A stretch of 10,339 nucleotides of DNA from contig HF972685.1 in NCBI GenBank assembly GCA_000432995.1, positions 27,087-37,425 of the forward strand. Reading direction: 5' to 3'. The translations under genes were made by a program, and so were the position numbers. This stretch comes from Clostridium sp. CAG:1013. Its GTDB lineage: Bacteria; Bacillota; Clostridia; Oscillospirales; Acutalibacteraceae. The notes beneath the pieces were generated by a model. The model made no database searches. It was not told where the DNA came from and was given only the letters and a program-made list of their open reading frames with translations. Position 1 is the stretch's first letter. Each line of letters begins with the position of its first letter. Shown here one piece after another: positions 1 to 6,379 of this stretch.

Positions 1-146
1 TGGCGGCAGCTTTTCTGGCGTCCCGACTGGACGTGGAGACTCTTCGGCGGGTGTTTGGAGTGTTTTTGCTGGGAGTTGGTCTGCGGGAACTGTTTTCAAA
101 ACCGGAGCCCTCTTCCCAAGACGAAAAAGACCCCGCGCATAAATAA
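1..146 (+). CDS. TauE/SafE-family membrane transporter, C-terminal end only
   Basis: The open frame enters from the left edge (first full codon at position 3) and ends at TAA 144-146, giving 47 C-terminal residues. A small-residue stretch is followed by LDVETLRRVFGVFLLGVGLRELF and then a charged, hydrophilic tail. A leucine-rich helix of the type LRRxFGxFLLxxGLREL close to the C-terminus is typical of the sulfite-exporter TauE/SafE (YfcA-like) membrane family, which moves sulfur oxyanions or other organic anions across the cytoplasmic membrane. The substrate cannot be read from this fragment. The 78 bases that follow, up to the DUF378 gene, hold no clear U-tract terminator, so the two may be co-transcribed. 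The family call is from pattern recognition on a short fragment; another multi-helix membrane protein is possible. Confidence 0.6.
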   Translation, partial: AAAFLASRLDVETLRRVFGVFLLGVGLRELFSKPEPSSQDEKDPAHK

Positions 147-179
147 GCGAAAACCGCCCACACTACCCTTGAGACCCAA

Positions 180-197
180 CCCGGAAATCAAACCGGG
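180..197. repeat. Small inverted repeat between the TauE-like gene and the DUF378 gene
   Basis: CCCGG (180-184) and CCGGG (193-197) can pair around an 8-base A-rich loop. No run of T follows, so it is a poor intrinsic terminator. It lies 27 bases before the DUF378 start codon and could be a small leader hairpin or chance. The remainder of 147-224 shows only the AGGGGAAG ribosome site (211-218) and no convincing promoter. Confidence 0.25.
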
Positions 198-224
198 AAT
201 TCTACACAAAAGGGGAAGTCTAAC

Positions 225-434
225 ATGAGTATCTTAGACAGGATCGCGCTGGCCCTGGTCGTCATTGGCGGCATCAACTGGGGGCTGGTGGGCATTTTCC
301 GTTTTGACTTGGTAGCCTGGATCTGCGGAGGTCAGGATGCCATTGTTGCCAGGATCATTTTCACCCTGGTGGGTATCGCCGCCCTGTGGTGCATCACCCT
401 GATCTTCCGGGATCGGGACAGGATGACCGAATAA
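225..434 (+). CDS. DUF378-family small membrane protein
   Basis: A 69-residue protein with two predicted membrane helices (about residues 6-30 and 38-61), a short loop between them, and a charged tail FRDRDRMTE that probably faces the cytoplasm. The signature GGINWGLVG (residues 15-23) near the end of the first helix is the hallmark of the DUF378 (COG2155) family, whose members are about 60-80 residues with this two-helix layout. The family has no established function. ATG 225 is preceded by AGGGGAAG with a 6-base gap, which supports this start. An intrinsic terminator follows 18 bases after the stop codon, so this gene ends its transcription unit. Its base composition is GC-rich, unlike the next gene. 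Confidence 0.85.
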   Translation: MSILDRIALALVVIGGINWGLVGIFRFDLVAWICGGQDAIVARIIFTLVGIAALWCITLIFRDRDRMTE

Positions 435-452
435 CAGGCCGCGCCGGCCCGC

Positions 453-494
453 AAAAAAGGAACGCCCTCCCTCTAGGGGAAAGCGTTCCTTTTC
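453..494 (+). terminator. Rho-independent terminator after the DUF378 gene (copy 1 of a repeated hairpin)
   Basis: The arms AAAAGGAACGC (455-465) and GCGTTCCTTTT (483-493) are perfectly complementary. Inside, after a small internal loop, TCCC pairs with GGGA around a TCTAG loop. T-rich sequence follows on the plus strand (490-499), and A-rich sequence precedes the stem, so it could also work in reverse. The core 459-489 matches the hairpin at 1560-1590 except for one loop base. Confidence 0.88.
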
Positions 495-630
495 TTTTTC
501 TGTGTGTTCCAAGATCATCAGGCAAATCTCAGTGGAATATTTCCCATGCCGATACCCAAGGGCAAATCAGCTCCGACCACAAGACTGTGTTGAGAGGTAT
601 TATCCCTTTGGATGCATCTCTGATGCAGAC

Positions 631-659
631 TTGCGCTCCTCATAATTTTTAGGTATGCT
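631..659 (+). promoter_or_regulatory. Candidate sigma-70-type promoter for the orphan membrane-protein gene
   Basis: TTGCGC (631-636) and TATGCT (654-659) are separated by 17 bases, the preferred spacing. Transcription would begin near 666, leaving an unusually short leader that starts close to or inside the ribosome site at 662-669. That proximity weakens the call. The gene follows a terminator and so needs its own promoter somewhere in 495-665; no better pair was found there. Confidence 0.3.
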
Positions 660-661
660 AT

Positions 662-669
662 AGGGGAGG
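662..669 (+). promoter_or_regulatory. Ribosome binding site that decides the start of the orphan membrane-protein gene
   Basis: AGGGGAGG lies 8 bases before ATG 678. An in-frame GTG at 669 overlaps this site and therefore cannot be served by it, so ATG 678 is the preferred start. Confidence 0.8.
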
Positions 670-677
670 TGATTCTC

Positions 678-1520
678 ATGGGCAAACAGAAAAAGAAGGC
701 CAAACGGCGCAAACCTCCCCGACCGCCGCTGTCTATCTTGGACAAAACCTTGTATTTTCTCTTTCTTCTCCTGTCCTATGGACTTGTGCTGTTTTTCCTC
801 CTAGGCATTCTACTATTGCGTAAAGGTATTGCTTTTTCCGACCCGACTGTTGTAGCCGCTTCCTCAAAAGACCTTTCCTTTTTCTTCCTGATCCCCTTGT
901 TCTTATTGCTCGTTTGTACCCCTGTCTGCTTTTTGGAATTTACCGCAGGAAACAGACTTCCTCTCTTTGGAAACCGTAAGATAAAATACGGGCGTCCTCC
1001 CTGGGACGAGCATTGTTATCCTCTGTTCAGCTCCCGTTACAAGAAAGAAGCTATGATCCGTCCTTCCAAAAAGGAAAACCGCCGGATAATCGCTGTGACT
1101 TTGACGGTATTCTTTGCTCTAACACTGCTTTTGGGGAGTCTGAGCCTCTTCAGTCGGAAATGCCTCTATCAGGACGGCTCCTTAGCTTGCTATAATTCCT
1201 TCGGTCAGCCTACAGACCACTTTGTTTCAGAAGAGTTTTCTCACCTCACCATACAGACTGATTTTCACCGGAGATTCCGGGGCAAGGGCTACTGGTGCTG
1301 CGAAATTCGTCTGTCTACCCCCACTGGTGAAACTTTCACATTCTATCAGTACGAGTTTCGGGATACCATATGGCTGGAGGAAATGGCCCGCATCAAAAGC
1401 TGTTTTTCCTCAGAAGATATTACCATCCAAGGCCAGCAAAACCTGTACAAAATCATCTCAGCCTACGACCTCAACTCAGAGGAATCACAGGCCTTGAAAA
1501 AACTGTTTACAAAAAGTTGA
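678..1520 (+). CDS. Unrecognised three-helix membrane protein with C-terminal extracytoplasmic or soluble domain
   Basis: I do not recognise this 280-residue protein. It begins with a strongly basic, proline-containing segment (residues 1-17, KKKAKRRKPPRPP type). It has three predicted membrane helices (about 24-48, 66-88 and 136-158), with a short polar loop rich in aromatic and basic residues between helices 2 and 3. A soluble C-terminal domain of about 120 residues follows. The basic N-terminus suggests that end is inside, which would put the C-terminal domain outside after three crossings. The C-terminal domain holds cysteines (162, 171, 207, 208, 242) and a mixed strand/helix pattern. 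Sampled lines of the gene run about 42-48% GC against roughly 55-65% for its neighbours, which suggests transfer or weak constraint. It stands alone between two nearly identical terminator hairpins. Confidence 0.7.
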   Translation: MGKQKKKAKRRKPPRPPLSILDKTLYFLFLLLSYGLVLFFLLGILLLRKGIAFSDPTVVAASSKDLSFFFLIPLFLLLVCTPVCFLEFTAGNRLPLFGNRKIKYGRPPWDEHCYPLFSSRYKKEAMIRPSKKENRRIIAVTLTVFFALTLLLGSLSLFSRKCLYQDGSLACYNSFGQPTDHFVSEEFSHLTIQTDFHRRFRGKGYWCCEIRLSTPTGETFTFYQYEFRDTIWLEEMARIKSCFSSEDITIQGQQNLYKIISAYDLNSEESQALKKLFTKS

Positions 1521-1552
1521 CCCCTTGCTCTAAGCAGAAAAGCGGTTCTAAC

Positions 1553-1599
1553 ATAAAAAGGAACGCCCTCCCGCTAGGGGAAAGCGTTCCTTTTTTATG
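1553..1599. terminator. Bidirectional rho-independent terminator between convergent genes (copy 2 of the repeated hairpin)
   Basis: GGAACGC (1560-1566) pairs with GCGTTCC (1584-1590), extended by A-run/T-run pairing (1555-1559 with 1591-1595). An inner TCCC/GGGA stem closes on a GCTAG loop. Six T follow on the plus strand, and five T plus further AT-rich sequence follow on the minus strand. It sits between the stop of the plus-strand orphan gene (1520) and the stop of the minus-strand GNAT gene (1614), so it most likely ends transcription from both sides. Confidence 0.9.
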
Positions 1600-1613
1600 T
1601 GATTCTTCTGCGT

Positions 1614-2672
1614 TTACAGGAGAGAATATTCCAGCTGGCAGTCGCAGGGTTCTTGTTCCACATGGGAGAGGCAATACTCCCTAGCTTCCACACAGCCCAT
1701 GGCCTTGTAAAAAGCCTGGCTTTCCACCGAGGAATGAGCGGAGATGTACAGGCACTCCCCACCCAACTCCCGAGCAGACTCTGCCGCCAGCAGAAACAGT
1801 TTCCTGCCCATGCCATGGCCTCGGGCGTCCGCGGAAACATGGATGCTGGTCAGGTCAACGTATTGTGCCCGGGATCCGATTTTGTCCCCTTCCACAGAGG
1901 CGAACCCTTTCAGCCTGCCTTCCACAAACACTCCCCAGACATATCCCTTTCCAGCTATGGTTTTTTTCAGGCAGCCGCACAGGATTTGGTACTCCTTCTC
2001 ACCCCAGCGCTCCGTGAAGGCGATGTCCTTCACCACCCAGCGATCCTCTTCCTTGCGCCAGCAGCGCTCCACCGGCTGGAATCGGTCAAACCAGCGAAAC
2101 AGCTCCGGAGTCAGTTCCTCCTCCCTCAAAAGGCGAAACTCTTTCCGATCCAGCTTTTTATATAGATACAGCACCAGGTCATCATCCGCGGCGCAGGGAC
2201 CGTAGGGTTCTATTTGCACATCCCGATACCACACGCCGGTACCATCGGGAATATAACCCCGCTTTATGTACAACCGCTGGGCGGCACCATACCCTCTGTA
2301 AAGCCCCACTCCCAGGCAGACGGTATCACTGACCTCTCCGGCCAGTTCCTCCGCCGTTTGCAGGATCTTGTTTCCGATCCCCCGCCGCTGAAATTTTTCC
2401 AGCACGTTGAAATCGCAGACCTCCGGCCAATCCTTGCCTGCAAAGGCTCCCGCAGGTGCTTTGGGCAGAAGGGTGGTATACCCGGCCTGCTCTCCTTGCC
2501 ACAAGCCCACCAGCACCTTCCGTTCTCCCCGTGTCTGTTCCTCCAGATATCGCTGAAATTGGGACAGAGGCTTATCCCACCCCTGGGCGGCAAATCCCTG
2601 GGCAAAGGATTGGCAATCCTCCGGTTCCATGGCGCGGACCGTGACATTTTTGTCCTGGTAATACACCGTCAT
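1614..2672 (-). CDS. Double-domain GNAT N-acetyltransferase
   Basis: A 352-residue cytoplasmic protein with two GNAT folds in tandem. In the first (about residues 8-160), the acetyl-CoA pyrophosphate-binding loop is seen at NVLEKFQRRGIGNKIL (Q/R-x-x-G-x-G/A type, near residues 89-104). In the second (about 190-352), the loop is ARGHGMGRKLF, followed by the usual SSVESQAFYKAMGC segment typical of the fold's C-terminal part. GNAT enzymes transfer an acetyl group from acetyl-CoA to an amine; the substrate here is unknown. The frame is open further upstream, but ATG at 2672 has GGGAGG (2680-2685) 7 bases before it, and the upstream extension would run into the terminator hairpin, so this start is chosen. 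It lies just beyond the araD terminator with no room for an obvious promoter, so it may depend on read-through. Confidence 0.85.
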   Translation of the reverse strand: MTVYYQDKNVTVRAMEPEDCQSFAQGFAAQGWDKPLSQFQRYLEEQTRGERKVLVGLWQGEQAGYTTLLPKAPAGAFAGKDWPEVCDFNVLEKFQRRGIGNKILQTAEELAGEVSDTVCLGVGLYRGYGAAQRLYIKRGYIPDGTGVWYRDVQIEPYGPCAADDDLVLYLYKKLDRKEFRLLREEELTPELFRWFDRFQPVERCWRKEEDRWVVKDIAFTERWGEKEYQILCGCLKKTIAGKGYVWGVFVEGRLKGFASVEGDKIGSRAQYVDLTSIHVSADARGHGMGRKLFLLAAESARELGGECLYISAHSSVESQAFYKAMGCVEAREYCLSHVEQEPCDCQLEYSLL

Positions 2673-2689
2673 CTCGTTTCCTCCCTGAG

Positions 2690-2720
2690 AAAAAAGGGGA
2701 CGTGCTGCCACGTCCCCTCT
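2690..2720 (-). terminator. Rho-independent terminator after araD
   Basis: GGGGACGTG (2696-2704) and CACGTCCCC (2709-2717) form a perfect 9-bp stem with a four-base loop. Read on the minus strand it is followed by six T (2690-2695). It starts 10 bases after the araD stop codon and so closes the carB-dapF, pyrG, dapL, araD run. A T-run (2720-2725) also follows on the plus strand, but no plus-strand gene ends here. Confidence 0.92.
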
Positions 2721-2727
2721 TTTTTAT

Positions 2728-3423
2728 TTATTTTCCCTGGCCGTAATAGGCGTTTGCCCCGTGCTTGCGCAGATAGTGCTTATCCAGCAGTTCCTGCTGC
2801 ATGGGAGGCAGTCCGGGCACGGCCACGAGAGCGTGCCACGCCATGAAGGAAACTTCCTCCAGCACCACGGCGTTGTGGACCGCATTCATGGCGTCGGTGC
2901 CCCAAGCAAAGGGACCATGGCTGTGGACCAGCACCGCGGGGATATCGTCAGGGCTCTTGCCCTGGAAAGTCTCCACGATCACTTTACCGGTCTCCAGCTC
3001 GTACTCCCCGGCGATCTCCTCGGGGGTCATCTTCCGGGTGCAGGGGATTTCACCGTAGAAGTAGTCCCCGTGGGTAGTTCCCAGGGCGGGAACACCCCAG
3101 CCCATCTGGCTCATCACGGTAGCCCAACGGCTGTGAGTGTGAACCACGCCCCCGATGTTGGGGAAGGACCGGTACAGCTCGCAGTGGGTGTCCGTGTCGG
3201 AAGAGGGGTTCCACTTGCCCTCTACCTTTTTGCCAGTGTTCACGTCCACCAGGACCATGTCCTCGGGGGAAAGCTTGTCATACTCCACGCCGCTGGGCTT
3301 GATGGCCATGATGCCGCTTTCCCGGTCGATGCCGCTGACATTGCCCCAGGTGAAAGTCACCAGGTGATGCTCCGGCAGCAGCATATTGGCACGGTACACT
3401 TGTTCTTTCAACGCTTCTAACAT
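2728..3423 (-). CDS. araD: L-ribulose-5-phosphate 4-epimerase
   Basis: A 231-residue member of the class II aldolase/AraD family, the same length as the Escherichia coli enzyme. It interconverts L-ribulose 5-phosphate and D-xylulose 5-phosphate by a retro-aldol mechanism that uses a bound metal ion. Family marks seen: GNVSG (residues 27-31), Asp76, the metal-binding pair HTH (His95, His97), Asp120, a third histidine at 169 in the VHSHGPF segment, and the HGANAYYGQ tail that holds the family's catalytic tyrosine. ATG 3423 has AGGAGGAG 5-6 bases upstream. dapL ends 39 bases before it, so the two are probably co-transcribed. No araA, araB, regulator or sugar transporter is visible here. UlaF/SgbE-type epimerases are close relatives and cannot be fully excluded. 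Confidence 0.92.
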   Translation of the reverse strand: MLEALKEQVYRANMLLPEHHLVTFTWGNVSGIDRESGIMAIKPSGVEYDKLSPEDMVLVDVNTGKKVEGKWNPSSDTDTHCELYRSFPNIGGVVHTHSRWATVMSQMGWGVPALGTTHGDYFYGEIPCTRKMTPEEIAGEYELETGKVIVETFQGKSPDDIPAVLVHSHGPFAWGTDAMNAVHNAVVLEEVSFMAWHALVAVPGLPPMQQELLDKHYLRKHGANAYYGQGK

Positions 3424-3462
3424 AAAAACTCCTCCTATCGTTACTGGCAGCGCTTTCTCAGC

Positions 3463-4669
3463 TTACTTTTGCAGTTTCTGGATGCGCTCCATAGCTTCCT
3501 TGGTCTTTTCCGCGTCGCCGAATGCGGTGAGACGGAAGTAGCCTTCTCCGTTCTTGCCGAAGCCTTCGCCGGGAGTGCCCACGATCTCCGCGTTGTGGAG
3601 CAGATAGTCAAAATACTCCCAAGAACCCATGCCGTCCGGGCACTTCAGCCAGATATAGGGAGAATTGGTGCCGCCGGTGAACCACACACCCATCTTGGTG
3701 AAGGCTTCCATCATCACCTGAGCGTTCTTCTGATAATAGGCGATGGTTTCACGGATCTGCTTCTGGCCCTCTTCGGTGAACACAGCCTCAGCAGCACGCT
3801 GAGTGATATAGCTGGTGCCGTTGAACTTGCAGCCCTGACGCGTTGAACTTGCAGCCCTGACGGCGCTGCCACAGCTTGGACACCTGGACGCCGTCGATCA
3901 CCAGCTCCTTGCGGATCACGGTATAGCCGCAGCGCATACCGGTGAAGCCAGCGGTCTTGGAGAAGGAGCAGAACTCGATAGCGCACTTCTCTGCTCCGGG
4001 AATCTCAAAGATAGAGTGGGGCAGGCCAGGCTCGGTGATAAAGGCTTCATAGGCAGCGTCAAACAGGATAACAGCGTTCTGATCCAGAGCATAATCCACC
4101 CAAGCCTTCAGCTGTTCCCGATTGTAGGTGGCGCCGGTGGGATTGTTGGGAGAGCAGAGATAGATGATGTCTGCCTTCACAGCCGGGTCAGGCAGGGGCA
4201 GGAATCCGTTTTCCTCGTTGGCGTCCATGTAGGCGATTTTCCGGCCGGAGAGGATGTTGGTGTCCACATACACGGGGTACACGGGATCGGGCACCAGCAC
4301 GGTGTTGTCCACGTCGAACAGGTCCACGATGTTGCCCACGTCGCTCTTAGCGCCGTCACCCACAAATACTTCGGAAGCGTCCATATCCACGCCAAAGTTC
4401 TTGTAATACTTGGCAATGGCCTCCCGCAGGAAGGGATAGCCGTCGCTGTCGGGGGAATAGCCGTGGAAGGTCTCCTTGTGAGCCTGCTCCTCGGTGGCCT
4501 TGTGCATGGCGTCGATAACAGCGGGGGCCAAAGGCATGGTCACATCGCCGATGCCCATCTTGATGATCTTGTTCTCAGGATGCTCCTGAGTATAAGCGGC
4601 CACCTTTTTGGCGATGGTCACAAACAGATAGCTTTGCTGCAAATTCTGGAAATTGCCGTTTAATTTCAT
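3463..4669 (-). pseudogene. dapL: LL-diaminopimelate aminotransferase, frameshifted by a 22-bp tandem duplication
   Basis: This PLP enzyme converts L-tetrahydrodipicolinate and glutamate to LL-diaminopimelate and 2-oxoglutarate, the one-step bypass in lysine and peptidoglycan precursor synthesis. The N-terminal part (276 normal residues) shows GYSPDSDGYPFLREA, SPNNPTGA (173-180) and the PLP-binding lysine in SFSKTAGFTGMRCGY (Lys238). After CKFN276 the frame shifts, adds about 17 wrong residues and stops at TGA (3790-3788). The normal C-terminal part (VFTEEGQ to the end at 3463) continues in another frame, with the family-typical TGGTNSPYIWLKCP and GYFRLTAFGD. The cause is a perfect 22-bp direct duplication at 3819-3862. 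Deleting one copy gives CKFNGTSYITQRAAEAVFTEEG and a 394-residue protein of near-normal family length. The start is ATG 4669 with AAAGGA upstream. It is 63 bases after pyrG. Either a real loss of function or an assembly error. Confidence 0.93.
3819..3862. repeat. Perfect 22-bp tandem duplication inside dapL
   Basis: The unit at 3819-3840 (begins CGTTGAACTT, ends CCCTGACG) is repeated exactly and without a gap at 3841-3862. Flanking bases differ, so the repeat is exactly two units. Twenty-two is not a multiple of three, so the duplication shifts the dapL frame by one. Confidence 0.98.
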
Positions 4670-4708
4670 CTCGCTCGATCCTTTCTCAAAAGAAAATAGT
4701 GTATCTCT

Positions 4709-4727
4709 CACCCTGGATCTCCAGGTG
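4709..4727 (-). other. Imperfect inverted repeat between pyrG and dapL
   Basis: TCCAGGTG (4720-4727) and CACCCTGGA (4709-4717) can pair with one bulged base and a two-base centre. On the minus strand a T-rich stretch comes only about ten bases later, so it is at most a weak attenuator. It may be chance. Confidence 0.25.
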
Positions 4728-4732
4728 GTGGT

Positions 4733-6349
4733 TCAATCTTTCCGGCTTTCCCGATAGGCCACCGCCGCGCCGATAAATCCCTTAAACAAGGGGTGAGCAC
4801 GGTTGGGGCGGGATTTGAACTCGGGGTGGAACTGCCCCGCCACAAAGAACTTGTTCTGGGGGATCTCCACCGTCTCCACGATGCGGCCATCGGGAGAAGT
4901 GCCGCTGAGGACCATGCCCGCGGCTTCCACAGTTTCCCGGTAGTCGTTGTTGAACTTGTAACGGTGACGATGACGCTCGGAGATCAGCTCTTTGCCGTAG
5001 CACTCCATCATCTTGGTGCCGGGCTTGATCTTGCAGGGATAGCTGCCCAACCGCAGGGTGCCGCCCTTGTTGATGTTCTTGTTCTGGTCGGGCATGAAGT
5101 CAATGACCTTGTGGAGGCCGTACTCGTCGAACTCTCCGGAGTTGGCATCCTGGATGCCGCACACGTTCCGGCAGAACTCGATGACAGCGATCTGCATGCC
5201 CAGGCAGATGCCCAGGTAGGGCACGTCATGCTCCCGGGCATATTTGCAGGCAAGCACCATGCCCTCGATGCCACGGCTGCCGAACCCGCCGGGAATGATA
5301 ATCCCGTCCACGTTTCCCAGCCGCTCGTCGATGTTCTCGGGAGTGAGGTTCTCGGAGTCCACCCAGTCGATCTCCACACGAGCGCTGTGGTCGTATCCCG
5401 CGTGGCGCAGCGCCTCCATCACGGACAGATAGGCGTCGTGGAGCTTCACGTACTTGCCCACCAGGGCCACGTGGACCAGCTTCTTCCGGTTGCGGATCTT
5501 CTCCACCATTTCCAGCCATTCGTTCATGTCCGGCTCCGGGGTCTCCAGGCACAGCTCCCGGCAGACGATATCGGAGAAGTGGTTCTTCTCCAGCATGATG
5601 GGAGCCTCGTACAGCACAGGGATGGTCAAATTCTCGATGACGCAGTCAGGCTGCACGTTGCAGAACAGGGCGATTTTCTGGAAGATGCTCTGGTCGGTGA
5701 TGGGCTCATCGGTACGCAGCACAATGATGTCCGGCTTGATGCCCATGGATTGCAGCTCCTTCACGGAGTGCTGGGTGGGTTTGGACTTGTGCTCCCCGGA
5801 GCTTTTCAGGTAGGGCACCAGGGTCACATGGATGAACAGGGAATTCTCCTTGCCCACCTCCTGGCTCACCTGGCGGATCGCTTCCAGGAAAGGCTGGCTC
5901 TCAATGTCGCCGGCAGTGCCGCCGATCTCGGTGATGACCACATCGGCGTTGGTCTTGCTGCCCACGCTGTAGATAAAGTTCTTGATCTCACTGGTGATGT
6001 GGGGAATCACCTGGATGGTCTCTCCCAGGTACTCGCCCCGACGCTCCTTATTGAGCACGTTCCAATACACCTTGCCGGTGGTCAGGTTGGAGAACTTGTT
6101 CAGGTTCTCGTCGATAAACCGCTCGTAATGGCCCAGGTCCAGGTCAGTTTCCAGGCCGTCCTCAGTGACGTACACCTCTCCGTGCTGATAGGGACTCATG
6201 GTGCCGGGGTCAACATTGATGTAGGGGTCCAGCTTCTGAGCGGCTACCTTCAACCCCCGGGCTTTCAGAAGGCGGCCCAGAGACGCCGCCGTAATCCCCT
6301 TTCCCAGTCCGGAGACCACGCCTCCGGTGACAAAAATATACTTGGACAA
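4733..6349 (-). CDS. pyrG: CTP synthase (glutamine-hydrolysing)
   Basis: A 538-residue enzyme of normal family length that makes CTP from UTP, ATP and glutamine, the last step of pyrimidine nucleotide synthesis, in the cytoplasm. The N-terminal synthetase domain (about 1-270) opens with SKYIFVTGGVVSGLGKG, which contains the nucleotide-binding loop. It also contains LDPYINVDPGTMSPYQHGEVYVTEDG and the GEYLGETIQVIPHIT segment. The C-terminal class I glutamine amidotransferase domain (about 290-538) has IIPGGFGSRG, the nucleophile Cys382 in GICLGMQ, and His508/Glu510 in FHPEFKSRP, so the triad is complete. The frame allows a GTG start at 6358, but GGAGG (6358-6362) lies 8 bases before TTG 6349, and that start gives the usual family N-terminus. 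Only 30 bases separate it from the carB-dapF stop, so it is almost certainly in the same transcript. Confidence 0.96.
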   Translation of the reverse strand: MSKYIFVTGGVVSGLGKGITAASLGRLLKARGLKVAAQKLDPYINVDPGTMSPYQHGEVYVTEDGLETDLDLGHYERFIDENLNKFSNLTTGKVYWNVLNKERRGEYLGETIQVIPHITSEIKNFIYSVGSKTNADVVITEIGGTAGDIESQPFLEAIRQVSQEVGKENSLFIHVTLVPYLKSSGEHKSKPTQHSVKELQSMGIKPDIIVLRTDEPITDQSIFQKIALFCNVQPDCVIENLTIPVLYEAPIMLEKNHFSDIVCRELCLETPEPDMNEWLEMVEKIRNRKKLVHVALVGKYVKLHDAYLSVMEALRHAGYDHSARVEIDWVDSENLTPENIDERLGNVDGIIIPGGFGSRGIEGMVLACKYAREHDVPYLGICLGMQIAVIEFCRNVCGIQDANSGEFDEYGLHKVIDFMPDQNKNINKGGTLRLGSYPCKIKPGTKMMECYGKELISERHRHRYKFNNDYRETVEAAGMVLSGTSPDGRIVETVEIPQNKFFVAGQFHPEFKSRPNRAHPLFKGFIGAAVAYRESRKD

Positions 6350-6357
6350 ATTCTCCA

Positions 6358-6362
6358 CCTCC
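6358..6362 (-). promoter_or_regulatory. Ribosome binding site supporting a TTG start for pyrG
   Basis: GGAGG on the minus strand overlaps the alternative GTG codon (6358-6356) and sits 8 bases before TTG 6349. A ribosome site cannot serve a start codon that it overlaps, so TTG is favoured. Confidence 0.7.
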
Positions 6363-6379
6363 AGTGAGATTTTTCGTGA

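Noticed and set aside
495..660. Possible small RNA or leader element upstream of the orphan gene
   Set aside because: No stable long stem, no known riboswitch pattern and no terminator before the gene; only a weak promoter-like pair was seen.
453..1600. Recurrent peptide of the type RNALPLGESVPFL in short frames at both ends of the orphan gene
   Set aside because: It is only the translation of the two repeated terminator hairpins, not a protein motif.
1599..2165. 188-codon plus-strand open frame opposite the GNAT gene
   Set aside because: Starts at the terminator hairpin, overlaps the GNAT gene fully in antisense, and shows no domain or ribosome site.
2673..2711. Upstream start of the GNAT gene adding 13 residues
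   Set aside because: The extension is read from the terminator hairpin and has no ribosome site, whereas ATG 2672 has GGGAGG at good spacing.
2761..3420. 219-codon plus-strand open frame opposite araD
   Set aside because: Antisense shadow of a well-supported AraD gene with all metal ligands; no independent support.
3819..3862. CRISPR or satellite-like repeat
   Set aside because: Only two adjacent copies without spacers, inside a coding gene; a simple tandem duplication explains it.
4793..6367. 524-codon plus-strand open frame opposite pyrG
   Set aside because: Same antisense shadow effect over a certain CTP synthase gene; composition is the mirror of the real codons and no known motif appears.
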